Positions 35,604 to 44,176 of a stretch of DNA of 64,000 nt are shown here, one piece after another. Position numbers and translations under genes: made by a program. The notes under the pieces are model-generated. The model did no database searches. It was not told the DNA's origin and saw only the letters and a program-made list of their open reading frames with translations. The stretch is from Roseiarcus sp963816065 (lineage in GTDB: Bacteria; Pseudomonadota; Alphaproteobacteria; Rhizobiales; Beijerinckiaceae), in the NCBI GenBank assembly GCA_963816065.1, contig CAWFJG010000011.1, positions 113,646-177,645 of the forward strand, in the 5' to 3' direction. The number at the start of each line of letters is the position of its first letter. Position 1 is the stretch's first letter.

Positions 35604-36275
35604 ATGACCGAATTGCCGAATATTTGCGCGGATCCGACCGATCCCTCTTTTGTCGAGCCCGGCGGCGACGGAGGGCCCCGGGACAATTCCACTCTCGAAC
35701 CGAGGCAGGGGGCGACGCCTGCGCCCGAGGGTCCCGTCGGCGCCATCGACCAGGGCGCGCTTGTCGCCGACCCGGAGGCGAAGCGACGCCTCGACCGGCG
35801 CGCCCGGCGAACCCGGGCGGCGGCGCTGCGCGACGCCTCGTTCGACTGGCTCGCCAAGGGCTTTACCCACCAGGAGATCGCCGCCGTGCGCAAGGTGAGC
35901 GTCGCCGCCGTCCGGCGCGACATCGCCAGGGCGATCCGGGCGCGCCAGATCGAGACCCGCGACGGCCATGCGCAATTGCAGATCGTCCGCCTCACGCGGG
36001 GCCTCGCGGTAGTCACGCATCGCATCGAAAAAGGCGACATGGCGGCGGTCGGACCGCTGGTGAAGCTGGTGACGGCGCTCGATCGCTACCATGGCGCCGG
36101 GCGCGCTCCTGCCGAACGGGCGCCGAGCCGCCTTCCGTCGCGTGAACAGGCGGTCGCGCTGACCGCCCCGCCGCTCGCGATCGCCCACGTCGCCGCGCCC
36201 GAAGCTCAGGACGCGACGCAGGACGCGGGCGACGACGCCCGGGCCGCCTACGCCTTCGGCGAGCGGGAGGAGTAA
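35604..36275 (+). CDS. HTH protein 1 (terminase-small-subunit-like HTH, Ala/Pro-rich tail)
   Basis: A 223-residue protein of an undescribed family. Start 35604, with AAGGAG 7 bases upstream. N-terminal 60 residues are low-complexity; then basic RRARRTRAAALRDASFDWLA, a helix-turn-helix GFTHQEIAAVRKVSVAAVRRDIARAIRARQIE, a helical block HAQLQIVRLTRGLAVVTHRIEKGD and the signature MAAVGPLVKLVTALDRYHGAG; the tail is Ala/Pro-rich. The last 100 residues before the tail align well with the gene at 44177-44677 (same order: HTH, LQI-helix, AAVGPxLKxLxxLDRYHG). It could be a phage-derived small terminase-like or regulatory HTH. Function unknown. Confidence 0.52.
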   Translation: MTELPNICADPTDPSFVEPGGDGGPRDNSTLEPRQGATPAPEGPVGAIDQGALVADPEAKRRLDRRARRTRAAALRDASFDWLAKGFTHQEIAAVRKVSVAAVRRDIARAIRARQIETRDGHAQLQIVRLTRGLAVVTHRIEKGDMAAVGPLVKLVTALDRYHGAGRAPAERAPSRLPSREQAVALTAPPLAIAHVAAPEAQDATQDAGDDARAAYAFGEREE

Positions 36276-36279
36276 GTAT

Positions 36280-36911
36280 CCCCCGGCAAAGCCGGGGGCT
36301 TTAGGATTTGAGCCGCTCGAAGCGGCAGAAGGGGTCGCTGACGCGGCCCCTCGAAATTGCAGCCGCCCAAGGCGGCTTGTCAGCGCCAGAGGTTCATCTG
36401 CTCCAACCGCTGATCTTCCTTCTCCTGATTGCGGATGTAGGCGCGGATGGCTTCTTCGTCGCGCCCGACCGTGTTGACGAAGAATCCCCGGGCCCAAAAA
36501 TGCTGCCCCACAAAATTGCGTTTGCGCTCTCCGTAAACCCGGGCCATGTGGATCGCGCTCTTGCCCTTGATGAAACCCACCACCTGCGACACCGCGTATT
36601 TCGGCGGGATCGATAGCAGCATGTGCACGTGATCGGGCATCAGATGCCCTTCTTCGACCTTCAATTCCTTCTGAAGCGCAAGCCTGCGGAACACTTCGCC
36701 CAAATGCCGCCGCAGCTCCTGATACAAAGTCTTGCGGCGACATTTCGGGATGAAGACAACATGATATTTGCAGTCCCAAGTCGTGTGGCTTAGGCTTTCG
36801 TACTCGTCCATCGGCGGAGTTCCTTTCGTGTGAGTGGCTGCTCACGTTGGAACTTCGCTGATGGACTGCAGGAAACGTCAAACTGCTACTGCCACCCCGG
36901 CATAGCCGGGG
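36280..36911. mobile_element. IS200/IS605-family element (single transposase, hairpin ends)
   Basis: The tnpA gene is flanked by hairpins: CCCCCGGC-AAA-GCCGGGGG (36280-36298) on the left and CCCCGGC-ATA-GCCGGGG (36895-36911) on the right. The element starts directly behind the HTH gene's stop codon (36273-36275). Ends of this form are cut by the HUH transposase during peel-and-paste transposition. No tnpB is present, as in IS200 itself. Confidence 0.72.
36380..36811 (-). CDS. tnpA: IS200/IS605 family transposase TnpA
   Basis: A complete 143-residue HUH single-strand transposase. Visible: WDCKYHVVFIPKCRRKTLYQ, the HUH motif in MPDHVHMLLSIPP, and the catalytic Tyr in AIRAYIRNQEKED. Length and motif spacing are typical of IS200. 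The frame is intact; the gene is likely active or recently active. It is inside the hairpin-bounded element. Confidence 0.92.
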   Translation of the reverse strand: MDEYESLSHTTWDCKYHVVFIPKCRRKTLYQELRRHLGEVFRRLALQKELKVEEGHLMPDHVHMLLSIPPKYAVSQVVGFIKGKSAIHMARVYGERKRNFVGQHFWARGFFVNTVGRDEEAIRAYIRNQEKEDQRLEQMNLWR

Positions 36912-37037
36912 GGTCTCCCGCTTACGCTAGGGCGCGCCGTCAGGTTGCTGAGGGACGGGCGCCGGCGCGCGGCTTCACGGGCTGAGCGTCGGCGCCCCAA
37001 TCCCGAGGAGGCTCTGACACTCCGGATAGCGCCCCTC

Positions 37038-37170
37038 TGTCATCCTCGCGAAAGCGGGGATCCAGAGCCTTGGCGCCGCTCCGTGCTCAACCGCGCCGTG
37101 CGACGCTCGCCGCCATGGACGCCCGCGGTCGCGTCGCGTTCGCGGCCATGACGACGCCGGCAGTCCCGGA
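37038..37170. repeat. REP-like repeat
   Basis: GTCATCCTCGCGAAAGCGGGGATCC with a CCTCGC-GAAA-GCGGGG GNRA-capped stem opens a stretch (to about 37170) of a type widely scattered in Rhizobiales genomes. In 36930-37330 it is the only recognisable feature; no gene is seen. Confidence 0.4.
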
Positions 37171-37339
37171 GTTCGCCAACCCTCCCGTAATCCTTTGAAA
37201 TCATTAAATCGCTCGCTCGAGAGGCGACCAATTCGCCTCTTAACATATTGATTTTATTAGACTTCTGTCCGAAAATGGCGGTCGCGCCTCGGAGAGCCCC
37301 TTGCGCTCCCCGTCCCTTTCGCGTATGAGCCAGCCCCTC

Positions 37340-37375
37340 AGAACCGCCCGGCCGGGCTGCCGTGGCGGTTCTTTT
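37340..37375 (+). terminator. Intrinsic terminator/attenuator in the rpmI leader
   Basis: AGAACCGCC (37340-37348) and GGCGGTTCT (37364-37372) form a 9-bp stem with a 15-base loop that can pair further, followed by a short T run (37372-37375). It lies 74 bases before rpmI. Either it ends upstream transcription or, more interesting, it is an attenuator of the ribosomal protein operon. Confidence 0.6.
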
Positions 37376-37448
37376 CGCTCGTTCCGACGCGACGGAGCTC
37401 ACCGGCTCCGCATTCCTTCCAACAGGGCGTCAAGCCCGGGAGAGCCAA

Positions 37449-37649
37449 ATGCCCAAGTTGAAGACGAAATCCGGCGCGAAGAAGCGCTTCAAGATCACCG
37501 GGACCGGCAAAGTCGTTTACGCCCAGAGGGGCAAGCGCCACGGGATGATCAAGCGGACGAAGAAGCAGATCCGCAACCTGCGCGGCACGGCCGTGCTGTT
37601 CAAGACCGACGGCGACAACGTCAAGAAGTATTTCTTTCCGAACGACTGA
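37449..37649 (+). CDS. rpmI: 50S ribosomal protein L35
   Basis: A 66-residue basic protein (MPKLKTKSGAKKRFKITGTG) of the large ribosomal subunit. Start 37449 preceded by GGGAGAG. It ends TDGDNVKKYFFPND. The order rpmI-rplT-pheS-pheT is the standard bacterial one, and rplT follows after 27 bases. Confidence 0.97.
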   Translation: MPKLKTKSGAKKRFKITGTGKVVYAQRGKRHGMIKRTKKQIRNLRGTAVLFKTDGDNVKKYFFPND

Positions 37650-37675
37650 TCCCATCGTTCCCGGAGTTTTGCAGC

Positions 37676-38041
37676 ATGTCCCGCGTCAAGAGGGGCGTAA
37701 CCGCCCACGCCAAGCACAAAAAGGTTCTCAAGCCGGCCAAGGGGTTTTTCGGCCGCCGAAAGAACACCATCCGCGCCGCCAAGGCGGCGGTCGAAAAGTC
37801 GATGCAGTACGCCTACCGCGACCGCAAGAACCGCAAGCGGGAGTTCCGCGCCTTGTGGATCCAGCGCATCAACGCGGCGGTGCGCGAGCACGGCCTGACC
37901 TATAGCCGGTTCATCTCGGCGCTCGCGACGGCGGGGATCGAGGTCGACCGCAAGGTGCTGTCGGAACTCGCGATCAACGAGCCGGCGGCGTTCGCCGCGA
38001 TCGTCGAGCAGGCGAGGGGCCATCTGCCAAAGGCGGCCTGA
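37676..38041 (+). CDS. rplT: 50S ribosomal protein L20
   Basis: A 121-residue protein (MSRVKRGVTAHAKHKKVLKP) that binds 23S rRNA early in large-subunit assembly and in many bacteria represses its own operon. Conserved AKGFFGRRKNTIRAAKAAVEK and RKREFRALWIQRINAAVREHG are present, and the frame is intact. It is followed by pheS after about 100 bases. Confidence 0.97.
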   Translation: MSRVKRGVTAHAKHKKVLKPAKGFFGRRKNTIRAAKAAVEKSMQYAYRDRKNRKREFRALWIQRINAAVREHGLTYSRFISALATAGIEVDRKVLSELAINEPAAFAAIVEQARGHLPKAA

Positions 38042-38139
38042 CGGCGGAGAGGCCGCCGAGGGCTCAACGCGCCTCATCGGCCGCCGCCGCCATGCGTCCC
38101 CGCGCGCGGCGAGCGGCGCCGTCCGACCTCGAGATCTCC

Positions 38140-39222
38140 ATGACCGACCTCGCCGACCTGAAGCACGAGACCCTCGCCGCCATCGCCGGCGCCGCCGACG
38201 AGGCGGCGCTCGAGGCCGTGCGCGTCGCGGCGCTCGGCAAGAAGGGCTCGATCTCGGCCCTGCTCGCGACCCTCGGCAAGCTGTCGCCCGAGGAGCGCAA
38301 GACCCGGGGCGCGGCGATCAACGCGCTCAAGGATTCGGTGGCCGAGGCGCTCGCCGCCCGCCGTGGCGTCCTGAAGGGGGCCGCGCTCGACGCCCGGCTC
38401 GAGCGCCGAGGCGCTGGACCTCACCCTGCCCACGCGGCCGCCGGGGTCGAGACCGGCCGCATCCATCCGATCAGCCAGGTGACGGACGAGATCGTCGCGA
38501 TTTTCGCCGACATGGGCTTTTCGGTCGCCGAGGGGCCGGACATCGAGAGCGACGACTACAACTTCACCAAGCTCAACTTCCCGCCCGGGCATCCGGCGCG
38601 CGAAATGCACGACACCTTCTTCCTCGCGCCCGGACGCGAACGGCGAGCGGAAGCTCCTGCGGACGCACACGAGCCCGGTGCAGGTTCGCACGATGCTGAG
38701 CCAGAAGCCGCCTATCCGGGTGATCTGCCCGGGCCGGACCTACCGCACCGACTTCGACCAGACCCATACGCCGATGTTCCACCAGGTCGAGGGCCTGGTG
38801 ATCGACAGAGCGCGAATCTCGGCAACCTCAAGTGGGTGCTGGAGGAGTTCTGCAAGGCGTTCTTCGAGGTCCCCAAGGTCGGCATGCGATTCCGGCCGAG
38901 CTTCTTCCCCTTCACCTCGCCCTCGATGGAGGTCGACATCCAGTGCCGTCGCTCTGGCGGCGAGATCCGGTTCGGCGAGGGCGAGGACTGGCTCGAGATT
39001 CTCGGTTGCGGCATGGTGCATGCGAACGTGCTGACCAATTGCGGCATCGACCCCGAGGTATATCAGGGCTTCGCCTGGGGCATGGGGATCGACCGCATGG
39101 CGATGCTCAAGTACGGCATGCCGGACCTTCGCGACTTGTTCGACGCCGATCTGCGCTGGATCGACCATTACGGCTTCGAGCCGCTCGACATGCCGACGCT
39201 CGCTGGTGGCCTGAGCGGGTGA
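38140..39222 (+). CDS. pheS: Phenylalanyl-tRNA synthetase alpha subunit, with compensating frameshifts
   Basis: Charges tRNA-Phe together with PheT. Start MTDLADLKHETLAAIAGAAD; coiled-coil N-domain, then class II motifs: HPISQVTDEIVAIFADMGFSVAEGP, DDYNFTKLNFPPGHPAREMHDTFFL, EVPKVGMRFRPSFFPFTSPSMEVDI and motif 3 GFAWGMGIDRMAMLKYGM. The frame is one long ORF, but two segments inside it are out of frame: about 38404-38448 (extra C, then a missing base) and about 38626-38810 (extra C after GCGCC, later compensated). The correct reading of the latter, TSPVQVRTMLSQKPPIRVIC, sits in the +1 frame. These are sequence errors. Confidence 0.94.
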   Translation: MTDLADLKHETLAAIAGAADEAALEAVRVAALGKKGSISALLATLGKLSPEERKTRGAAINALKDSVAEALAARRGVLKGAALDARLERRGAGPHPAHAAAGVETGRIHPISQVTDEIVAIFADMGFSVAEGPDIESDDYNFTKLNFPPGHPAREMHDTFFLAPGRERRAEAPADAHEPGAGSHDAEPEAAYPGDLPGPDLPHRLRPDPYADVPPGRGPGDRQSANLGNLKWVLEEFCKAFFEVPKVGMRFRPSFFPFTSPSMEVDIQCRRSGGEIRFGEGEDWLEILGCGMVHANVLTNCGIDPEVYQGFAWGMGIDRMAMLKYGMPDLRDLFDADLRWIDHYGFEPLDMPTLAGGLSG

Positions 39223-39298
39223 AGTGGGACGCAGAAGGGCGCGCTCAGGCGCTTGATCGTGCTAAGAAATCTCAAGATGTTTTCGTGCAGGCGATGCG

Positions 39299-39607
39299 AT
39301 GTTGCAATCCCGGAGAGATAAAGCGGCCGAAGCGGTCGCCAGGTCGACGATTCTCCGCCTGTTCGGAGAGCAATCGATCGATCGGATCGAGGTGTTTCCG
39401 ACCGAAGATTCGTCCGGCGAAGAGGGTTTGTCGGTTACGGTCTTCCTCAAGTCAGCTGACGAGAACGTGTCGGGCTCGCGTCTGGGCGACGCGATCGTCG
39501 CGGTCTCGGACGCGCTGAACGACATCGACGATCGTCGCTTCCCGTATGTAACCTTCCTCGCGCCAGGATATGAGCACGCGGAAGACGACCCGCGGCCGAC
39601 GACGTAA
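39299..39607 (+). CDS. Small protein of a two-gene cassette inside pheST
   Basis: A 102-residue protein (MLQSRRDKAAEAVARSTILR) of unknown family: SIDRIEVFPTEDSSGEEGLSVT, VSGSRLGDAIVAVSDALNDI, and RRFPYVTFLAPG. It has no nucleotidyltransferase GS motif, so it is not a canonical MNT antitoxin, but it is paired with the HEPN-like gene 8 bases downstream, in the arrangement of two-gene toxin-antitoxin-like modules. It lies 76 bases after pheS on the same strand. Confidence 0.5.
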   Translation: MLQSRRDKAAEAVARSTILRLFGEQSIDRIEVFPTEDSSGEEGLSVTVFLKSADENVSGSRLGDAIVAVSDALNDIDDRRFPYVTFLAPGYEHAEDDPRPTT

Positions 39608-39615
39608 GGTCCGCC

Positions 39616-40125
39616 ATGTTGTTTCAATTCCAGCATCAGATCGACGCTGCCCGTCTGCTTGCGACGACCGACAAGGGTCGCCCGCGTTCAGCTTCGTTGC
39701 GGCGTGCGGTGTCGACTGCGTATTACGCGGTGTTTCAAGCGCTTTGCACCGTGTGCGCCGACCGGCTGGTCGGACGGAGGCAGCCGTGGGACGTGTATAC
39801 GCCCGTCTTTCGCGCGCTCGATCATTACGCAACAACCAGGGCGCTGCGGCAACCCTCTTTCGCGATGACGCCAGAATTGCGCCGTCTCGGGTCGCTGTTA
39901 AAGGAACTTCAGAGCGTTCGCGAATGGGCGGACTACAATCCCGAGCCGCGGCCCGACTACCAGCCAGGAACAAACGATTCCTCCTTCACCCGCCAGGAAG
40001 CTTTGCGACTTGTCGACCTCGCGGCTGAGGCCGTGGCGATCGTCGATCGGTTTGACGACGACGTGCGGTTGAAACTCGCGACCCGACTTGTCCCAAGAAC
40101 CCGAAAAACAATTCCAGCCCAATGA
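39616..40125 (+). CDS. HEPN-domain-like protein, translationally coupled to pheT
   Basis: A 169-residue protein. The core fits the HEPN fold: SLRRAVSTAYYAVFQALCTVC (helix with the YYAxF pattern), LRRLGSLLKELQSVREWADYNP (the RxxADY motif of HEPN families) and QEALRLVDLAAEAVAIVDRF. No RX4-6H RNase motif is visible, so RNase activity is not implied. The stop TGA overlaps the pheT ATG at 40122 (ATGA), so pheT translation should depend on this gene. It lies between pheS and pheT, which are usually adjacent. Confidence 0.62.
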   Translation: MLFQFQHQIDAARLLATTDKGRPRSASLRRAVSTAYYAVFQALCTVCADRLVGRRQPWDVYTPVFRALDHYATTRALRQPSFAMTPELRRLGSLLKELQSVREWADYNPEPRPDYQPGTNDSSFTRQEALRLVDLAAEAVAIVDRFDDDVRLKLATRLVPRTRKTIPAQ

Positions 40126-42527
40126 AATTCACCCTTTCCTGGCTCAAGGACCATCTCGACACTCAGGCGTCGCTCGCCGAGATCGTAGACACACTGACGC
40201 GCATCGGCCTCGAGGTCGAAGGCGTCGAGGACCCGGGCGCCAAATATGCCGGCTTTGTGGTCGGCTACGTCGATCGAGGCCAAACAGCATCCCAATGCCG
40301 ACCGGCTAAGGGTCTGCACGGTCGAGGCGGGTTCCGGTCCGATGCAGGTCGTGTGCGGCGCGCCCAACGCGCGAGCCGGCATGAAGAGCGTCTTCTCGCC
40401 AGTCGGGACCTACATCCCCGGAAAAAGCATCACCCTCGCCAAGGGCGTGATCCGCGGTGTCGAGTTCGAACGGCATGCTGTGCTCGGCGGCTGAACTCGA
40501 ACTCAGCAACGATCACGACGGCATCATGGAGCTGCCGGACGACGCGCCGGTCGGCGTCGCCTACGCAAGCTTCGCCGGAACTCGACGATCCGGTCATCGA
40601 CGTGGCGCTGACGCCGAACCGCCCCGACGCGACGGGGGTGGCCGGCATCGCCCGCGATCTCGCGGCGGCCGGTCTCGGCACGCTCAAGACGCCAAAGCCC
40701 AAGACGTTCGAAGGCGCCTTCGATTGCCCGACTGGCGTTCACCTCGATTTCGCGCCGGCCGACGCGCATCTCTGTCCTGCCTTCGCGCTGCGGCTGGTGC
40801 GCGGCGTCGTAAGCGGGCCTTCGCCCGAGTGGATGCAGAAGCGCCTGCGCGCCATCGGGCTCAGGCCGATCAGCGCCCTCGTAGACATCACCAATTACGT
40901 GACCTTCGACCGAGGCCGTCCATTGCACGTCTTCGACCTCGCCAAGGTCCGCGGCGACCTGACGGTCCGCCGGGCGCATCCGGGCGACAGCGTGGTGGCC
41001 CTCGACGGCAAGACCTACGCGCTCGACGAAACGATGATCGTCATCGCCAACGAGTGCGGGGTCGAATCGATCGCCGGCGTCATGGGCGGCGAGCATTCGG
41101 GCTGCGATGAAGGCACTCGGGACGTGCTGATCGAGAGCGCGCTGTGGGACCCGGCCAACATCGCCCAGACCGGCCGCAAGCTCGGAATCGTGACGGACGC
41201 CCGCTATCGGTTCGAGCGTGGCGTGGACCCCGACTTCTGCCTGCCCGGCTGCGATCTCGCGACCGAACTAGTGCTGACGATCTGCGGAGGCGAGCCTTCG
41301 CGAATGACCGTCGCCGGCAACCCTTCTGCGCCGCGTCGCGCGATCGACTTCCCCTACAGCGAGGTCAAGCGCCTGATCGGCGTCGACATCCCGCGCGCCG
41401 AAGGCGAAGCGATCCTGACCCGGCTCGGCTTCGGAGTCGAGGACGGCCGGGTCCAGATCCCCTCGTGGCGCCCTGACGTCCAGGTCAAAGCCGACGTGGT
41501 CGAGCAGATCATCCGCATCGCCGGCCTGGAGCGTGCGCCGCCGGCGCCCCTGCCCCGGCTCGACGACGGCGTCGCCGCGCCGGTGCTGACGCTCCTGCAG
41601 AAGCGCACGCGTCTCGCCAAGCGCACGCTCGCCTCGCTCGGCCTGCGCGAGGCGGTGACCTGGTCGTTCATCTCGCGGACGGCGGCCGAACGGTTCGGCG
41701 GAGGAAAGCCGACGCTGACGCTCGCCAATCCGATCGCCGCCGATCTTTCCGACATGCGCCCGAGCCTGATTCCCGGCCTCCTCGCCGCGGCGGAGCGCAA
41801 TGCGCGTCGGGCGCTCGGCGACGTGGCGCTGTTCGAGGTCGGCCAGATCTTTCTTGGGACCGGCGACGCGGACCAGAGGATTGCGGCGGCAGGGGTGCGG
41901 CGCGGCCTCGCTAAAGCGAGCCAGGAAGGTCGCAGCTGGCGGGGCTGCGGCCCCGTCGACGCCTTCGACGCGAAGGCCGACGCGATGGCGCTGCTTGCCG
42001 CCCTCGGGGTGGCCCACGCGGTCCAGGTCGTTCCCGAGGGCCCCGATTTCCTGCATCCGGGCCGGGCGGCAACGCTGAATTTCGGGCCGAAGCTCGCCGT
42101 CGGCTGGTTCGGGCAGGTTCATCCGAGCGTCTGCGAAGCGCTTGACGTGGAGGGGCCGATCGTCGCCTTCGAGATCGTTCTCGACGCGGTTCCGGCCCCG
42201 AAGACAAGGCCGACCAAGGCGAAGGGGAAACTCGAACGGTCCGATTACATGCCGGTCGAACGCGATCTCGCCTTCGTCGTCGCCGAAGGCGTTCGCGCGG
42301 GCGACATTCTCAAGGCCGCGCAAAGCGCCGAGCGCACGCTCATTTCGAAGATCGAGGTCTTCGACATCTATCAGGGCAAGGGCCTGCCGGAGCGGACGAA
42401 GTCGATCGCGATCGCCGTCACCCTGCAGCCGCGCGAACGGACCCTGACGGACGCGGAGATCGAGGCGGCGGTCGCCAGGATCGTGGCCGAGGTGTCCAAG
42501 AAGACCGGTGCGGCGCTGAGGGCCTAG
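40122..42527 (+). CDS. pheT: Phenylalanyl-tRNA synthetase beta subunit, with local frameshifts
   Basis: An 801-residue partner of PheS. N-terminal MKFTLSWLKDHLDTQASLAE; the tRNA-binding OB fold lies in residues 40-150 and is scrambled by three one-base insertions (about 40272, GTCGATCGAG; about 40462, GAGTTCGAAC; about 40582, GCCGGAACTC). Correct pieces, KQHPNADRLRVCTVEAG and VIDVALTPNRPDATGVAGI, are in other frames; together the three restore the original frame. After about 40590 the chain is normal: editing domain, B5, catalytic-like core, and FDX-ACB domain with SDYMPVERDLAFVVAEGV. Confidence 0.95.
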   Translation: MKFTLSWLKDHLDTQASLAEIVDTLTRIGLEVEGVEDPGAKYAGFVVGYVDRGQTASQCRPAKGLHGRGGFRSDAGRVRRAQRASRHEERLLASRDLHPRKKHHPRQGRDPRCRVRTACCARRLNSNSATITTASWSCRTTRRSASPTQASPELDDPVIDVALTPNRPDATGVAGIARDLAAAGLGTLKTPKPKTFEGAFDCPTGVHLDFAPADAHLCPAFALRLVRGVVSGPSPEWMQKRLRAIGLRPISALVDITNYVTFDRGRPLHVFDLAKVRGDLTVRRAHPGDSVVALDGKTYALDETMIVIANECGVESIAGVMGGEHSGCDEGTRDVLIESALWDPANIAQTGRKLGIVTDARYRFERGVDPDFCLPGCDLATELVLTICGGEPSRMTVAGNPSAPRRAIDFPYSEVKRLIGVDIPRAEGEAILTRLGFGVEDGRVQIPSWRPDVQVKADVVEQIIRIAGLERAPPAPLPRLDDGVAAPVLTLLQKRTRLAKRTLASLGLREAVTWSFISRTAAERFGGGKPTLTLANPIAADLSDMRPSLIPGLLAAAERNARRALGDVALFEVGQIFLGTGDADQRIAAAGVRRGLAKASQEGRSWRGCGPVDAFDAKADAMALLAALGVAHAVQVVPEGPDFLHPGRAATLNFGPKLAVGWFGQVHPSVCEALDVEGPIVAFEIVLDAVPAPKTRPTKAKGKLERSDYMPVERDLAFVVAEGVRAGDILKAAQSAERTLISKIEVFDIYQGKGLPERTKSIAIAVTLQPRERTLTDAEIEAAVARIVAEVSKKTGAALRA

Positions 42528-42533
42528 CGGGCG

Positions 42534-42827
42534 ATGCGCGCAGTGCTGATTCTCGTCGTCGCGGCGGCGGTGCTGCCGGCGCGGGCGCAGGCGGACGGGG
42601 GTTCGGCCTGCGCCAAAATCGAGGAGTCGCTCGCCTATAACGCGTGCTTGGCCGCTCACGGGCCGCGGGCCAGGGATGTCGCGGTCTCGCCGGAGCCGGC
42701 GGGCAGCGGCGCCGAGAGCGACCGCGTTGGCCGAGCGCCCGCCGAAGCGGCGGCAAGGCCGGCGCGGCGGTTTCCCGCGGTCGCGAAGCGCCACGGCCGC
42801 ATCCACATGGAATTCCGGATCCGATAG
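42534..42827 (+). CDS. Small exported protein with AKIEESLAYNACLAxHGP motif
   Basis: A 97-residue protein starting 7 bases after pheT. Signal peptide (VLILVVAAAVLPARAQA), then ACAKIEESLAYNACLAAHGP with two cysteines spaced to form a disulfide, an Ala/Pro/Arg linker, and RIHMEFRIR. The motif is found in many alphaproteobacterial short proteins of unknown function. Probably cotranscribed with pheT. Confidence 0.6.
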   Translation: MRAVLILVVAAAVLPARAQADGGSACAKIEESLAYNACLAAHGPRARDVAVSPEPAGSGAESDRVGRAPAEAAARPARRFPAVAKRHGRIHMEFRIR

Positions 42828-43027
42828 CCCCATGTCAGGGAGTACGGGCGCGGCGCTCAAACCCGCGGAATGGCCGAGGCGCCGCGCCCTCTCCCTGCGC
42901 GGTGGGAGGCCCCGCGCGGGGCGCCGCCGGAACCGCGCCCCCTTCACGCGGCTCACGGCGGCTATCCGTCGATCGGCCGGAGCTATCCGGCGACGGCCCT
43001 CCAATAGCCGTATTGACGGCGATGGGC

Positions 43028-43093
43028 TGTGAGGCCCCTCACAGCGCAGCGGATTCTACCGGCCGGGAAGCCTGGAGTGTGATCCCCGTCACA
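43028..43093. promoter_or_regulatory. Two perfect CRP-type sites upstream of the CRP-family gene
   Basis: TGTGA-GGCCCC-TCACA at 43028-43043 and TGTGA-TCCCCG-TCACA at 43078-43093, both exact matches to TGTGA-N6-TCACA, with centres 50 bases apart (close to five helical turns). They are 184 and 234 bases upstream of ATG 43278. The rest of 42828-43277 holds no gene. Confidence 0.62.
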
Positions 43094-43277
43094 GTCCGGA
43101 ACGATCGCCGTCCAACAAAGTCGGCGGGTCGAGGCGGCCGCCAATGAGGAGCGCGCCGCCGGCCGGATGCGCACCCCCCGACCTGCGTCGGCGGACGGGG
43201 CTTTTGGTGTTTTGCCTGCCGCTTGACGCGGCGGCCGGGGTCGTCCACGCTCTGTCCGTAGCCTTGGGCGGAAAACG

Positions 43278-43967
43278 ATGTCGATCCCCAGTACGCTGTC
43301 GGCGCATCCTTATTTCCGGACCCTCGACGCGGAGTCCTGCCGCGTCCTCGATCGGCAATGCATCTGGCTGCGCACGACCGCCGGGGCCTGGATCGTCGAC
43401 CAGTCGGCCAACGACCGCGACGTCTATTTCATCATGACCGGGCAACTTCGGGCGGTTTACAACACCGCGCGCCAGGACCTGATCTTCAACGACATGAAGG
43501 CGGGCTCGATCTTCGGCGAGATGGCGGCGATCGACCGCGCGCCCCGCGCCGCCAGCGTGTTCGCGATCGTCAATTCGGTGGTGGCGAAAATGCCCGCCCA
43601 CGTGTTCGTCGAGACGATGTACTCCCACCGCCCGCTTTGCGAGGCCGTCGTCGGGACGCTGATCGAGCGCCTTCGCGCGATGTCCGGCCGGGTCAGCGAG
43701 CTCGGCGCCCTCAATGTGCGCTCGCGGGTCCACGCGGAGCTTCTCCGGCTCGCGCGGCGGGACCGCGAGAACCCCGGGCGGGCGATCATCGTGACGCCGC
43801 CGAACCAGTCCGAGCTCGCCGCCCGGATCAACACGCGCCGGGAGACGGTGTCGCGCGAGATCAACGCCATGGAGCGCGACGGCCTGATCGAGCGGCGCCG
43901 CGGCGCGATCGTCATCAACGACGTGGTGCGTCTGACCGCCGAACTCCAGGCGGCCAGCAGCGGCTGA
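43278..43967 (+). CDS. CRP/FNR-family transcriptional regulator
   Basis: A 229-residue regulator with an N-terminal cyclic-nucleotide-binding-like domain (MTGQLRAVYNTARQDLIFND, AGSIFGEMAAIDRAPRAASV with the GEMAxI/RxAS pattern of cAMP pockets) and a C-terminal HTH: NQSELAARINTRRETVSREI. The recognition helix keeps RETVSR, equivalent to the Arg-Glu-Arg contacts that E. coli CRP makes with TGTGA. No N-terminal Cys cluster, so not an oxygen-sensing FNR. Two perfect TGTGA-N6-TCACA sites upstream suggest autoregulation. Confidence 0.88.
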   Translation: MSIPSTLSAHPYFRTLDAESCRVLDRQCIWLRTTAGAWIVDQSANDRDVYFIMTGQLRAVYNTARQDLIFNDMKAGSIFGEMAAIDRAPRAASVFAIVNSVVAKMPAHVFVETMYSHRPLCEAVVGTLIERLRAMSGRVSELGALNVRSRVHAELLRLARRDRENPGRAIIVTPPNQSELAARINTRRETVSREINAMERDGLIERRRGAIVINDVVRLTAELQAASSG

Positions 43968-44176
43968 CGGCGCGGGCGCCGGTTTTGCCGACCGAGGCAA
44001 CGATTTCATGACGTTAGGCGCCAGATCGTGATTCGCGCGCCGTTTTGGGGTGCGGTTTGCCATATTTTAGCCATATTATGACGCATCGAACCGTCCTATG
44101 CTTCCAATCATCACAACGGCTTGTGGGTGTTTGCTCACCTTACGTCTGAGCATGAGGCGGACGAAACCGCGTCCAT

